64,000 nucleotides of DNA from Seleniibacterium sp963677135 (lineage in GTDB: Bacteria; Desulfobacterota; Desulfuromonadia; Desulfuromonadales; Geopsychrobacteraceae), in NCBI GenBank assembly GCA_963677135.2, contig CAXXLS010000017.1, positions 186,001 through 250,000 of the forward strand, given 5' to 3'. A program made the position numbers and the translations under genes. Shown in pieces: positions 34,040-42,770 of the stretch. Within the stretch, counting starts at the first letter, position 1. Every line of letters starts with the position of its first letter. The notes beneath the pieces are model-generated. The model searched no databases. It saw only the letters and a program-made list of their open reading frames with translations, and was not told the DNA's origin.

Positions 34040-35020
34040 TCAGATCAGTCCGAACACCAGGGCGAGGGCGGGGACGACAAACAGCAGGGCCGCGGTGGAC
34101 AGCAGCCAGCAGGTGTTGGCCAGATCGAGATCCAGATCGTAAACGGACGCAATGATCAGTCCGTTGAAGGCGATGGGCATTGAGCTGCAGAGCAGGACGA
34201 CTTTGAAGGGGAGGCCGTTTTCAATCTGGTGGAGGCCGAGAGACCATGCTGCCGCGGCACCGATGAGGGGCAGGCAGAGATGCTTGATTCCGGCAATGAC
34301 CAGGCCTTCCTTGAGATGACCCCGAATACTCGAGAATCGCATTCCCAGCCCGATGGACATAAGGATCATGAAGATTCCGATGGGTACGAAGTAGCTGTTC
34401 AGTGTTTCGTATTGCGAGGGTCTGGGGATGCCGGACAGGTTCAGAACCAGGCCGATGAGAAAGGCGCTGGTTGCAGCGAGAAAGAAGGGGTCTTTTCCGA
34501 CCTCGGCAATGCGGCTCATGATATTCAGATTGTCGTCGTCGGTTTTGAAATATTTAGCCAGCGGAAAGCCGATTCCGTAATAAAGAATTTCTTCGAATAT
34601 CCGGTAAAAGGCCAGCATGGCGAAGCCCTGTTCTCCCAAAAAGACGAAACTGATCAGGCCACCGATGGAGCCGAGGTTGGAAAAGAAGCCGCAGCAGAAC
34701 ATGACACTCTTCTGGGCACCCGACTTGTGCATCATGCGGGCGGCCAGCAGGCCGAACCCGCCTCCGGTCAGGAGCAGGACAACTGCCAGCACCGGCAGGA
34801 CGATGATCCTGAGGTCGTCAAAAGAGATAATCCAGATCACGCCGATAAAGGCGATGGGCATAATTCCCAGCAGGCCGACATACTGAAGGCTTTTGCGCAG
34901 TCTGGGCAGAATGACGCGGACGTCGCGGTCTTTATAGTGATGGCGGAGATACTGCTGCAGCAGATAGCCGCAGATCAGCCCGGCAGTGATGAGGGTTAGA
35001 GAAACAAGAATTTTCTGCAT
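34040..35020 (-). CDS. AEC family permease
   Basis: This 326-residue integral membrane protein has ten predicted hydrophobic helices in two five-helix halves, as in auxin efflux carrier (AEC) family transporters. Characteristic spots are FCCGFFSNLGSIGGLISFV in the first half and SSMPIAFNGLIIASVYDLDL in the second. AEC members export or import organic acids, and the substrate is unknown. I use the ATG at 35020; a TTG at 35041 is possible, and neither has a strong Shine-Dalgarno. It is followed by only the doubtful small ORF. Confidence 0.8.
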   Translation of the reverse strand: MQKILVSLTLITAGLICGYLLQQYLRHHYKDRDVRVILPRLRKSLQYVGLLGIMPIAFIGVIWIISFDDLRIIVLPVLAVVLLLTGGGFGLLAARMMHKSGAQKSVMFCCGFFSNLGSIGGLISFVFLGEQGFAMLAFYRIFEEILYYGIGFPLAKYFKTDDDNLNIMSRIAEVGKDPFFLAATSAFLIGLVLNLSGIPRPSQYETLNSYFVPIGIFMILMSIGLGMRFSSIRGHLKEGLVIAGIKHLCLPLIGAAAAWSLGLHQIENGLPFKVVLLCSSMPIAFNGLIIASVYDLDLDLANTCWLLSTAALLFVVPALALVFGLI

Positions 35021-35148
35021 GGTGGATTTGTCCAGCGTCAAAGGGTGTCCGGGAAGATCGTCAGATTGAAAAATTCCGATCCGTGGGTTGGGGCAGGACC
35101 GATGACACCTTACCGGATCCTGTCGGAACCTGCAAAATAATTCCCATT

Positions 35149-37002
35149 TTACCTGCGTTTGGCGGGCTTTTTATGCCGTTTCTCAGGGGCCGGGGTATGA
35201 TCCTGTTTGCGACCTCTGCTTCCGCGGCCGAGTAACTCATCGCACAGGTCTTCGCGGTTGCAGAGACGGAGGGCTTCCAGGACATCCTTCCGATGGTCCG
35301 GCTTGTGATAAAGCAGCAGGGCTTTCTGCAGGCGCTTCTCTTTGACGGTTTTCGGGACATAGACCGGCTTTCCGGTAAAGGGATCCCGGCCGGTGTGGTA
35401 GATACAGGTCGACAGGCTGCCCGGAGTGGGGGTGAAGTCCTGGACCTGCTCGACTTTGAGCTGGTGGCGTTTGAGATATTGTGCAACCTCGATCATGTCC
35501 TCCAGGCGACACCCGGGATGCCCGCTGATCAGGTAGGGGACGATCCCCTGGCGCAGTCCCAAGGCATGGCTGCGTTCTCTGAATTGGTTCAGAAAATCGG
35601 TCAGCACCGCTGCTCCGGGTTTGCGCATGATCCTGGTGACGCTGTCAACGGTCGACTCCGGGGCGATTTTCAGGAGGCCGCCGATATGGTAATGCAGAAG
35701 ATCGTCGAAATAGCGCGGTTGCCGGTCAAGCAGGTCATAGCGGATTCCGGAGGCGATAAAGACATGTTTCACGCCGGGGTGCCGGCGAACCTTCTTGAGT
35801 AGCGCGACGGCCGGCCGGTCATCGACATTCAGGCGACTGCAGATCTCGGGATAGAGGCAGCTTGGCCGCCGACATGTCTTCCGGGCCTCAGGGTCGCCGC
35901 AGCGGAGCCCGTACATGTTGGCTGTCGGGCCGCCGATATCGCTGATGGTGCCATGAAAGTCAGGCTGGGCGACAACCTGATCGATCTCCTTAAGAATCGA
36001 CTGCTGCGAGCGGGACTGGATGGTTTTCCCCTGGTGATGGGTAATGGCGCAAAAAGCGCAGCCGCCGAAGCAGCCGCGATGGCTGGTGATGGAATGGCGG
36101 ATCTGTTCATAGGCCGGAATCCTCTCGGCGTAGCTTGGATGAGGCTGCCGCCGAAAGGGAAGGGCGTAGATACGGTCGAGCTGCCGGGAGGTCAGGGGCC
36201 GGGCCGGGGGATTGACAATCAGGTAGTGTCTGCCATGCTGCTGGCTGAGACGCCGGGCTGCTTCCGGGTTGCTGTGGTCGGATATCGTTCGAAACGCCTG
36301 GTTATAGGCCTGGGGATCGGTTGACACCTGCTCGAAGCCGGGGAGTGCGAGGGCATTGTCCGCAGGTTGTTTGGCAAGGTAGGCGGTGCCGCGAAGGTCT
36401 GTGAAGCTTGCCGTCGGACCATGTTTGTCAAGCCGCGCGGCGATTTCGAGCAGGGCGTTTTCGGCCATTCCGTAAACCAGGAGATCGGCTTTGCTGTCGA
36501 CCAGGACGGATCGCCTGACCTTGTCGTCCCAGTAGTCATAGTGAGCAAAGCGCCGCAGGCTGGCCTCGATGCCGCCGATGACCGTGGGCAGGCCTTTGAA
36601 TGCTCCCTTGATGGCGGCCGTGTAGGCGATCACCGCGCGGTTCGGCCGCTTTCCGGAGACTCCCCCAGGGGTGTAGGCGTCGTTGCGGCGGATTTTTTTT
36701 GCGGCCGTATAGTGATTGACCATGGAATCCATGGCGCCCGCGGATATCGCCGCAAAGAGGCGCGGGCGGCCCATGATTCTGAAGGCTTCAACGTCTTTCC
36801 AGTCGGGTTGGGCCAGGATGCCCACCCGAAAACCCGCATCTTCCAGGAGCCTTGCCAGCAAGGGTACGCCGAAGGACGGGTGGTCGATATAGGCGTCGCC
36901 GGTCACGAAAAGGATATCGAGCTCGGACCAGTTCCGGTTGATCATGTCCTGCCTGTTGACGGGGAGAAATGGGACTTTGCTTTGAGAATCTGTTCGGGTC
37001 AT
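35149..37002 (-). CDS. YgiQ family radical SAM protein
   Basis: This 617-residue protein has an N-terminal cobalamin-binding-like region (LDILFVTGDAYIDHPSFG and LLARLLEDAGFRVGI). The radical SAM core has the cluster motif HRGCFGGCAFCAITHHQG (about residues 320-337; CxxxCxxC). A C-terminal extension contains the DFTPTPGSLSTCIYHTG and TGKPVYVPK segments typical of YgiQ. It has the full family length. The reaction is unknown. The start at 37002 is chosen over an upstream in-frame codon at 37053; no strong Shine-Dalgarno is visible at either. It is a single gene divergent from the cyd operon. Confidence 0.92.
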   Translation of the reverse strand: MTRTDSQSKVPFLPVNRQDMINRNWSELDILFVTGDAYIDHPSFGVPLLARLLEDAGFRVGILAQPDWKDVEAFRIMGRPRLFAAISAGAMDSMVNHYTAAKKIRRNDAYTPGGVSGKRPNRAVIAYTAAIKGAFKGLPTVIGGIEASLRRFAHYDYWDDKVRRSVLVDSKADLLVYGMAENALLEIAARLDKHGPTASFTDLRGTAYLAKQPADNALALPGFEQVSTDPQAYNQAFRTISDHSNPEAARRLSQQHGRHYLIVNPPARPLTSRQLDRIYALPFRRQPHPSYAERIPAYEQIRHSITSHRGCFGGCAFCAITHHQGKTIQSRSQQSILKEIDQVVAQPDFHGTISDIGGPTANMYGLRCGDPEARKTCRRPSCLYPEICSRLNVDDRPAVALLKKVRRHPGVKHVFIASGIRYDLLDRQPRYFDDLLHYHIGGLLKIAPESTVDSVTRIMRKPGAAVLTDFLNQFRERSHALGLRQGIVPYLISGHPGCRLEDMIEVAQYLKRHQLKVEQVQDFTPTPGSLSTCIYHTGRDPFTGKPVYVPKTVKEKRLQKALLLYHKPDHRKDVLEALRLCNREDLCDELLGRGSRGRKQDHTPAPEKRHKKPAKRR

Positions 37003-37219
37003 GAAAACTTTCAGCCGGTTATGCTTTATGGTTGGGCAATATTGAACTTGCAAAATCGTATATTGCCTGATAGTGGTCTGAAAGAACAGGGGAATTCGTT
37101 ATCCTGGTTTTATGACTGATTTTCTGGTGAAGCTTTCGGCAGAATACCTGTGTAAAATAGTCAACAATTTCATTGTCTTACTTGTCTTGAAAATATGACT
37201 GTGAATGTTAGAATTCTCC

Positions 37220-37248
37220 TTGACTCTCATTTCCATGCGGTGTAAATA
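37220..37248 (+). promoter_or_regulatory. Candidate promoter of the cytochrome bd operon
   Basis: TTGACT (37220-37225) and TAAATA (37243-37248) are spaced by 17 bases, 58 bases upstream of the DUF4492 start. The surrounding 300 bases (37003-37305) hold no other gene. Confidence 0.45.
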
Positions 37249-37305
37249 TAACCAAATTTGTAACAGATTGATGTCTCTGCGCAATCCTTTCAAAGGGTGA
37301 TTGCT

Positions 37306-37530
37306 ATGTCATTGAAAAGCATTTTTCATTTTTACTACGACGGCTTCCGTTCCATGGTGGTCGGACGGGCACTGTGGAAAATCATCTTCATCAAGCTGTT
37401 TATTATGTTTGCAATTCTGAAGGTTTTCTTTTTCCCGGATTTCCTCGCGACCAATTTTGATACCGATGCCGAACGGGCCGATCATGTGCTGGAGAATCTG
37501 ACCCGACCCGCGCCGGATATCTCTCGATAG
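37306..37530 (+). CDS. DUF4492 small membrane protein of the bd oxidase operon
   Basis: This 74-residue protein has one hydrophobic helix (IIFIKLFIMFAILKVFFFPD, about residues 25-44) preceded by YYDGFRSMVVGRALW and followed by an acidic tail. This matches DUF4492, a family I know from bd-oxidase operons of other anaerobes. ATG 37306 has AAAGGGTGA upstream. Its stop lies about 75 bases before cydA. It is probably an assembly or accessory subunit. That role is inference from context. Confidence 0.82.
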   Translation: MSLKSIFHFYYDGFRSMVVGRALWKIIFIKLFIMFAILKVFFFPDFLATNFDTDAERADHVLENLTRPAPDISR

Positions 37531-37605
37531 ACAATCTCACTCTGCCACCGCTCGAAGCAGGTTTCGAGTGGCTAACCCTGATCAGCTGAACATAGGAGGA
37601 AAAGC

Positions 37606-39141
37606 GTGATAGAGCAGATTGATGTAAGTATGGTGAACTGGGCGCGCGCCACGTTTGCTCTGACGGCCATGTACCACTGGATCTTCGTTCCCCTGACCCT
37701 TGGCCTGTCGTTTCTGTGTGCATTTTTCGAATCGATCTATGTGCGTACCGGAAACGAAGAGTGGAAACGCCTGACCCGCTTCTGGATGACTCTGTTCGGG
37801 ATCAATTTCGCCATCGGGGTCGCAACGGGCATTATCCTCGAATTCGAGTTCGGGACGAACTGGTCCAATTATTCTTGGATGGTCGGGGATATCTTCGGCG
37901 CGCCGCTGGCCATCGAAGGGATTCTGGCCTTTTTCCTGGAAGCCACTTTTTTCGCCGTCATGTTTTTCGGCTGGAACCGAGTGTCCAAAAAATTCCACCT
38001 CTTTTCAACCTGGATGGTCGCTGTCGGGTCCAACCTGTCGGCCATGTGGATCCTGGTTGCCAACGGCTGGATGCAGTATCCCATCGGCATGAAATTCAAT
38101 CCCGATACCGCCCGCTTCGAAATGCAGGATCTCTGGGCGGTCATTTCCTCCCCGGTCGCCATCGGCCATTTCGTCCATGCGACCAGCTCCGGCTTCCTGC
38201 TGTCCTCCCTGTTCGTGGTCGGCATTTCGAGCTGGTACCTGCTTAAAAAACGCCACATCAAATTCGCCAAGCGTTCCATCGCCGTGGCCTGTGTCTTCGG
38301 TCTGCTGAGTTCCGTGTTCGTTGCCTATACCGGTGATGAACACGCCTTCATCACGGCCCGGACGCAGCCGATGAAGCTGGCCGCCATGGAGGCCCTCTAC
38401 GACGGTCAGAAGCCGACCGGGCTGGTGGCTTTCGGGATCGTCAACGGCGACAAGAAACCAGGGGATGACCAGGATGCCTTCAATGTGAAGATCGAAATTC
38501 CCGGCATGCTGACCCTCCTGGCCAAGCGCAGTTTCCAGGGGTTTGTGCCTGGTATCAATGATCTGGTTTTCGGCAATGAAAATGAAGGGATCATGGGTGT
38601 CGAGGAGAAGATTCGCCGCGGCAAACTGGCTGTTGCCAGCCTCGGGGACTATAAGCTTGCCAAGAAATCGGGTGACGAGACGGCCGCCGGCACGGCACTG
38701 TCCCTGTTTGACGAACATCGCGATTATTTCGGCTATGGTCACCTCGACAGCCCCGAACAGGCGGTTCCACCGGTCGCCCTCACTTTCTATGCCTTCCGGG
38801 TCATGGTTGGTCTCGGGACCTTTTTTGTGCTGCTGTTCCTGGTTTATATCTACCTGCTCGAAAAGCGTCAGCTTGAGAACAGGCCCTTTATTCTGAAACT
38901 CGGTTTTCTCTCCCTGTTCCTGTCCTGGATTGCGTCTCAGGCCGGCTGGATCGTATCTGAAGTCGGACGGCAACCCTGGGCGATTCAGGACATGCTGCCG
39001 GTGACGATCGCCAGGTCGAACCTTGATACCGGAACGGTCATGGTGACCTTCTTTCTGTTCCTGATTTTATTCACCGCTCTGCTGATCGCTGAGCTCAAGA
39101 TCATGACCAGGCAAATTTCAATTGGTCCGGAAGGAGAGTAA
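37606..39141 (+). CDS. cydA: Cytochrome bd ubiquinol oxidase subunit I
   Basis: This 511-residue integral membrane protein carries all three haems. Haem ligands are visible: His24 in ALTAMYHWIFVPLTLGLS, the His in VAIGHFVHATSSGF, and the Met in FYAFRVMVGLG. The motif GWIVSEVGRQPWAIQ matches the conserved CydA segment. The enzyme oxidises quinol and reduces oxygen to water without proton pumping, with high oxygen affinity, suited to a microaerophile or an anaerobe scavenging oxygen. The start has AGGAGG eight bases upstream. cydB follows after three bases. Confidence 0.96.
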   Translation: MIEQIDVSMVNWARATFALTAMYHWIFVPLTLGLSFLCAFFESIYVRTGNEEWKRLTRFWMTLFGINFAIGVATGIILEFEFGTNWSNYSWMVGDIFGAPLAIEGILAFFLEATFFAVMFFGWNRVSKKFHLFSTWMVAVGSNLSAMWILVANGWMQYPIGMKFNPDTARFEMQDLWAVISSPVAIGHFVHATSSGFLLSSLFVVGISSWYLLKKRHIKFAKRSIAVACVFGLLSSVFVAYTGDEHAFITARTQPMKLAAMEALYDGQKPTGLVAFGIVNGDKKPGDDQDAFNVKIEIPGMLTLLAKRSFQGFVPGINDLVFGNENEGIMGVEEKIRRGKLAVASLGDYKLAKKSGDETAAGTALSLFDEHRDYFGYGHLDSPEQAVPPVALTFYAFRVMVGLGTFFVLLFLVYIYLLEKRQLENRPFILKLGFLSLFLSWIASQAGWIVSEVGRQPWAIQDMLPVTIARSNLDTGTVMVTFFLFLILFTALLIAELKIMTRQISIGPEGE

Positions 39142-39144
39142 GTT

Positions 39145-40272
39145 ATGTTCGGTAGTCTTGATTGGTCAACTCTGCAGCAGTTCTGGTGGCTGATTGTTTC
39201 GGTCGTAGGGTCCCTTTTCGTCTTCCTGACCTTCGTTCAGGGCGGGCAGACCCTGCTGCTGACCCTGAACGTCAGTGAAGATGAAAAGACCCTGATGGTC
39301 AACTCCCTGGGGCGCAAGTGGGAACTGACGTTCACCACCCTGGTTCTTTTCGGCGGTGCTTTCTATGCGTCCTTTCCCCTGTTTTACGCCTCGAGCTTCG
39401 GCGGCGCCTACTGGGTCTGGCTGGCGATTCTGTTCACCTTCATCATTCAGGCCGTCAGTTATGAATATCGCCGTAAGCCGGGCAATTTTCTTGGCCAGCG
39501 CACCTATGAAATTTTCATGTTCATCAACGGCACGATCGGCGTGCTGCTCATCGGCGCGGCGGTCGGAACCTTCTTCACCGGGTCTAACTTCACCCTCAAC
39601 GAGTTCAACCTGGTCAAATGGATGCATCCCCTGCGTGGACTTGAAGCCGCGTTCAGCCTGTTCAACCTGGCCTTCGGGATCTTCCTGGTTTTTCTGGCCC
39701 GGACCCTGGGAGCTCTGTACCTGGCCAACAGTCTCGATCATGAATCCCTGGTGCCTCGCCTGAAGGTGTCCTCTTTCAATAATTTACTCTGTGCCTTGCC
39801 GTTTCTGCTCTACATCCTGATCAGCCTCGTGCTTATGGACGGTTATGCCATCGGCGCTGACGGCAAGGTTGTTCTGGAAGCTAACAAGTATCTGAATAAC
39901 CTTCTGCAGATGCCTTTGAATCTGGTGCTGCTGCTGGCCGGCCTGGTGCTGGTGGTGCTCGGTGTTGTCATCAACCGTTTTACCGCCTCTGTGCGAGGAA
40001 TCTGGCCGGCCGGACTCGGTACGGTATTGACCTGCCTGTCCATCTTTTTCCTGGCGGGCTACAACAATACGTCCTTTTATCCCTCAAAGTCGGATATCGC
40101 CAGCAGCCTGACCATCTACAATGCGTCCAGCAGCCACTATACCTTGACCATGATGTCCTACGTGGCTCTGACCGTGCCTTTTGTCCTGGCTTATATCGTT
40201 TATGTCTGGCGGCAGATGGACAGCAAAAAACTGACCATTGATGAGCTGGCCGCTGATAAGAAAAGTTACTGA
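39145..40272 (+). CDS. cydB: Cytochrome bd ubiquinol oxidase subunit II
   Basis: This 375-residue membrane protein has eight to nine helices. The N-terminal helix reads VVGSLFVFLTFVQGGQTLL; in enteric CydB the corresponding place has the FAVTDGFDMG-type aspartate, so this belongs to the divergent CydB group that usually accompanies DUF4492. It partners CydA in the oxidase complex and binds no haem. The start overlaps the cydA Shine-Dalgarno region (GGAGAGTAAGTTATG). It is followed 12 bases later by the CydX-like peptide gene. Confidence 0.95.
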   Translation: MFGSLDWSTLQQFWWLIVSVVGSLFVFLTFVQGGQTLLLTLNVSEDEKTLMVNSLGRKWELTFTTLVLFGGAFYASFPLFYASSFGGAYWVWLAILFTFIIQAVSYEYRRKPGNFLGQRTYEIFMFINGTIGVLLIGAAVGTFFTGSNFTLNEFNLVKWMHPLRGLEAAFSLFNLAFGIFLVFLARTLGALYLANSLDHESLVPRLKVSSFNNLLCALPFLLYILISLVLMDGYAIGADGKVVLEANKYLNNLLQMPLNLVLLLAGLVLVVLGVVINRFTASVRGIWPAGLGTVLTCLSIFFLAGYNNTSFYPSKSDIASSLTIYNASSSHYTLTMMSYVALTVPFVLAYIVYVWRQMDSKKLTIDELAADKKSY

Positions 40273-40284
40273 AAGGAGAACGTC

Positions 40285-40368
40285 ATGCTGATAATTGTAT
40301 GGATGGCTTTAATTGCTGTGTCGTACTACGCCGCAGTGAAGCTGCTGGGCAGCTGGGATCTGCTGTAG
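40285..40368 (+). CDS. CydX-like small subunit peptide
   Basis: A 27-codon frame starts at ATG 40285, twelve bases after cydB, with GAAAGGAGAACGTC as a strong Shine-Dalgarno. The peptide MLIIVWMALIAVSYYAAVKL plus LGSWDLL is one hydrophobic helix with an early tryptophan, the same architecture as CydX, the single-helix subunit that stabilises haems in bd oxidases. It is below normal gene-calling length limits. Sequence identity to CydX is low, so the assignment rests on size, helix, position and the ribosome site. Confidence 0.65.
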   Translation: MLIIVWMALIAVSYYAAVKLLGSWDLL

Positions 40369-40391
40369 GTGATCCGGTAAATAAATTGTTT

Positions 40392-40430
40392 CAACAGAAA
40401 GGCCCGGCAATAAGCCGGGCCTTTCTGTTG
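40392..40430. terminator. Bidirectional terminator between cyd operon and selenoprotein gene
   Basis: A 17-bp perfect stem, arms 40392-40408 and 40414-40430, with loop AATAA. It ends the cyd operon on the plus strand and the HesB-like selenoprotein gene (stop at 40482) on the minus strand; the arms contain AAAGG and CCTTT for weak T tails both ways. Confidence 0.85.
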
Positions 40431-40481
40431 AGTTTCGAGCTGGACGATGTTGTGTCTGCCGGGCTGGTCCAGCAAGTTCGT

Positions 40482-40769
40482 TCAGCAGCTCTGGCCGCGG
40501 GCTGGGGATATGGCGAAACCCTGGCCGTAGGCGTTGCTGATGAAGTCGATCTCGTTGTCCCTGGTATAGGGGAGCACGCTGGAGTCAATCATCAGCTCGA
40601 TGTCGTTGACAATGTGGACCTGATCTTCTTTTTTTAGCTCTTCCAGAGCTAATCCCAGGCGGGGACCGCCTCAGCCGAAACCTTCAAAAACGACCCGGAG
40701 ATGCTTGTCCGGATGCTCGGTCAGCAACTCCTTGAACTTGTCCCTGGCTTTGTCTGTCATGGTTAACAC
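40482..40769 (-). CDS. HesB/IscA-like selenoprotein (in-frame UGA)
   Basis: Reading the minus strand from GTG 40769 (AGGAGG seven bases upstream) or ATG 40760 gives a 92-95 residue A-type Fe-S carrier-like protein with one in-frame TGA at 40671-40673. Just before it is LRVVFEGFG, and after it GGPRLGLALEELKKEDQVHI, the exact context where A-type proteins have Cys. UGA is therefore most likely selenocysteine (residue 30 from the ATG). A SECIS-type hairpin follows at 40634-40652. The frame continues to a natural stop at 40482 with a C-terminal GQSC. HesB-like selenoproteins are known in anaerobic deltaproteobacteria. Ordinary gene callers would split or miss this gene. Confidence 0.85.
40634..40652 (-). 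promoter_or_regulatory. Bacterial SECIS hairpin
   Basis: On the minus strand, TTAGCTC (40652-40646), loop TGGAA and GAGCTAA (40640-40634) form a 7-bp perfect stem whose apical loop contains GG. It begins 18 bases after the UGA codon, within the spacing used by bacterial SECIS elements for SelB recruitment. A GGCGG/CCGCC stem also forms directly after the UGA. Confidence 0.75.
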
Positions 40770-40852
40770 AGCTATTCCTCCTTCTCCATTCATTTTTCAA
40801 AGTGGCATACGTTCAGTTGCTGCGAATGGGCACGCCATTCGTTTTTTCAGCC

Positions 40853-41038
40853 TCAGGTGAAACCGCTTCCTGCCGGTGCCCCGCAGGAGGCCTGGGCTGA
40901 CGCCGCAACCGAAGGCCGAGAAACGATTCGTTGAGCCGAGGCGGAACATCTCGGGCAGGGGATTTCCGATTTAGGATCGCGCTGAATCTTTTCAAATAAA
41001 TGACCACAGTCCTGACAACGATATTCAAATATGGGCAT
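40853..41038 (-). CDS. FmdB family zinc-ribbon protein
   Basis: This 61-residue protein has the FmdB pattern MPIFEYRCQDCGHLFEKIQ, with two CxxC pairs (C8/C11 and CPRC near residues 28-31) forming one zinc ribbon. The Ala/Ser-rich C-terminus contains an extra SCG. FmdB proteins are putative regulators of unknown mechanism. GGAG lies just upstream of the ATG. It precedes the selenoprotein gene on the same strand by about 84 bases and may be co-transcribed with it. Confidence 0.85.
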   Translation of the reverse strand: MPIFEYRCQDCGHLFEKIQRDPKSEIPCPRCSASAQRIVSRPSVAASAQASCGAPAGSGFT

Positions 41039-41195
41039 TTTCGATCTCCAAGCTTTTTTATATATGCGAATAATTGCATTCTATCCTTTTTTTCGATAGC
41101 ATGGAAGAAAATTATTTATAAAAAGACTTTGCTTGTATCGGTGAGAGGCTTGATTTGACGGGGTTAAATTAAAATTTCAGTTGAGGAGATTCACT

Positions 41196-41969
41196 ATGTC
41201 AGACCTGGTCCTTGGGCGTATTGAACATCACATTGGATTCATCACTCTGAACCGACCTGCGGATAACAACACGTTCATCCCGGAATTCGCCACTCAGCTC
41301 GATCAGGCGCTCTGGCGGATGGAAGAGGATGATGAGGTCAGGGTTATCGTGGTTGAGGCCGCCGGGAAAAATTTCTGTACGGGGATCTCCCTCGACCAGT
41401 TCAGAGACAAATCGTTTGCCGATTATCGTGACTTTCTTTACGGAATCGATTCTTTCTATCACACCCTGGCAAAATTGAAAAAACCGACCATCTCTGCCGT
41501 CCAGGGGTACGCTCTGGCCAATGGCGCGGGGCTGTCCTTCGCCTGCGATATGACCGTAGCCGCCGAATCGGCCGTCTTCGGGACCACGGCGATCAATGTT
41601 GGTCTGATCTGCCTGGGGCCGGCCATGCCGATGGCCCAGATTATCGGGCGCAAAAAGACCATGGAAATGGTCCTGACCGGAGACATGATTTCCGCCGCTG
41701 AAGCAGAGCGCCTGGGCCTGGTCAACAAGGTCGTCGCTGACGATCAGCTTCAGGTTGAGACTCTCAAACTGGCTGAAAAACTGGTCAGCAAAAGCCCCGC
41801 CGCCTTGAGGATCGGCAAGGAGGGATTGCAGCGTATGACCGCAGCCTCCTACCACCAGGGGCTGGACCTGATGGATGATCTGTTTGCGACCCTGTGTGCC
41901 GTTCCCGAAACCGAAGGTTACGTCAAGGACTTTCTCGACCGGCAGGCGGCCAGAAAAGCAGGGAAATGA
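41196..41969 (+). CDS. Enoyl-CoA hydratase/isomerase family protein, non-canonical active site
   Basis: This 257-residue crotonase-fold protein retains NFCTGISLDQF (oxyanion-hole region), GYALANGAGLSFACDM and FGTTAINVGLICLGPAMPMA. At the two positions where hydratases carry catalytic glutamates (ELA in the first motif, PE in the second) it has glycine and alanine. It is therefore unlikely to be a conventional enoyl-CoA hydratase and may act as an isomerase, thioesterase or lyase-like crotonase. ATG 41196 is preceded by GAGGAG seven bases upstream. It is a single gene convergent with the DUF4130 gene. Confidence 0.85.
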   Translation: MSDLVLGRIEHHIGFITLNRPADNNTFIPEFATQLDQALWRMEEDDEVRVIVVEAAGKNFCTGISLDQFRDKSFADYRDFLYGIDSFYHTLAKLKKPTISAVQGYALANGAGLSFACDMTVAAESAVFGTTAINVGLICLGPAMPMAQIIGRKKTMEMVLTGDMISAAEAERLGLVNKVVADDQLQVETLKLAEKLVSKSPAALRIGKEGLQRMTAASYHQGLDLMDDLFATLCAVPETEGYVKDFLDRQAARKAGK

Positions 41970-42770
41970 TCACTCGGGGATTTGGCGTGCGGGACGCGAT
42001 CGAGGATGGGGGTATTTGCAGGTTTCCGCAGGGTGCATTTCGGTGAGATAGCGCCAGTACTGCTTGGGCATGAAGTGCTGTCTGAGTTTCGGATTATGGC
42101 GCTGCGGGTTGCTGATGTGCGTATAGAAGGAGCGCCACAGTTCGACGACCTCTGTTTCGGTGTCATGCCATTCGGGCCGCCGGTGAATTTTCAGGGAACG
42201 GTCGAAATGCCACCGGCCCTGCCCCCCCAAGACGCCGCAGTTGCGCCGGGTGTCGGCAATGATCCAGCGCTGGTCTTCCAAACGCTTTGCAAAATGCCCT
42301 CCCAAAAGAGGGGTGATATGGGTGCGCGGCTCAATACAGGCCAGGTAGCTGTCGTCCCTCAGTCTGTTGAAGCGAATCAGTCCCAGCAGACGATGGCGAT
42401 CACGGCTGGTGTGCAGGGCCGCTTTCTCGAACTGGTGGACCAGCGGGTGGTTGATTTTTTTCAGGAACCCCGGGCCCTGTTTGAGAGCCTGCCTGGTCAC
42501 CCGGATCAGGACCTCTTCAATGCCATCGGTTTCGCTTAGAAACGCCAATCCCAGTTTCCTGATGAATTCCTCCCCGAGGCGGGACCTGAGTCCCTCGCTG
42601 ACCCGGTTCGCCCAGCCCGGATCGGTTGTGATCAGGCACTCTTCATGAAACAGATCGGCACAATAGTGATCTGCCGTCGTCTTGACCTGTGACCAGTCAA
42701 GGTTGTCTTTGATGACCGTCCCCAGTAGACAGCAGAATCCGGTCAGAGTGTGGTCATAGCGAATAATCAT
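41970..42770 (-). CDS. DUF4130 family protein (TIGR03915-type, putative DNA repair)
   Basis: This 266-residue protein matches the DUF4130 family, found with a radical SAM partner. Signature segments are HYCADLFHEE near residue 35, FLKKINHPLVHQFEKAALHT, LLGLIRFNRLRDDSYLACIE, THITPLLGGHFAKRL and the C-terminal YTHISNPQRHNPKLRQHFMP followed by KQYWRYL. The ATG overlaps the stop of the radical SAM gene (ATGA), indicating tight coupling. The pair has been proposed to act in DNA modification or repair. The chemistry is unknown. Its stop adjoins the convergent enoyl-CoA hydratase homologue. Confidence 0.9.
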   Translation of the reverse strand: MIIRYDHTLTGFCCLLGTVIKDNLDWSQVKTTADHYCADLFHEECLITTDPGWANRVSEGLRSRLGEEFIRKLGLAFLSETDGIEEVLIRVTRQALKQGPGFLKKINHPLVHQFEKAALHTSRDRHRLLGLIRFNRLRDDSYLACIEPRTHITPLLGGHFAKRLEDQRWIIADTRRNCGVLGGQGRWHFDRSLKIHRRPEWHDTETEVVELWRSFYTHISNPQRHNPKLRQHFMPKQYWRYLTEMHPAETCKYPHPRSRPARQIPE

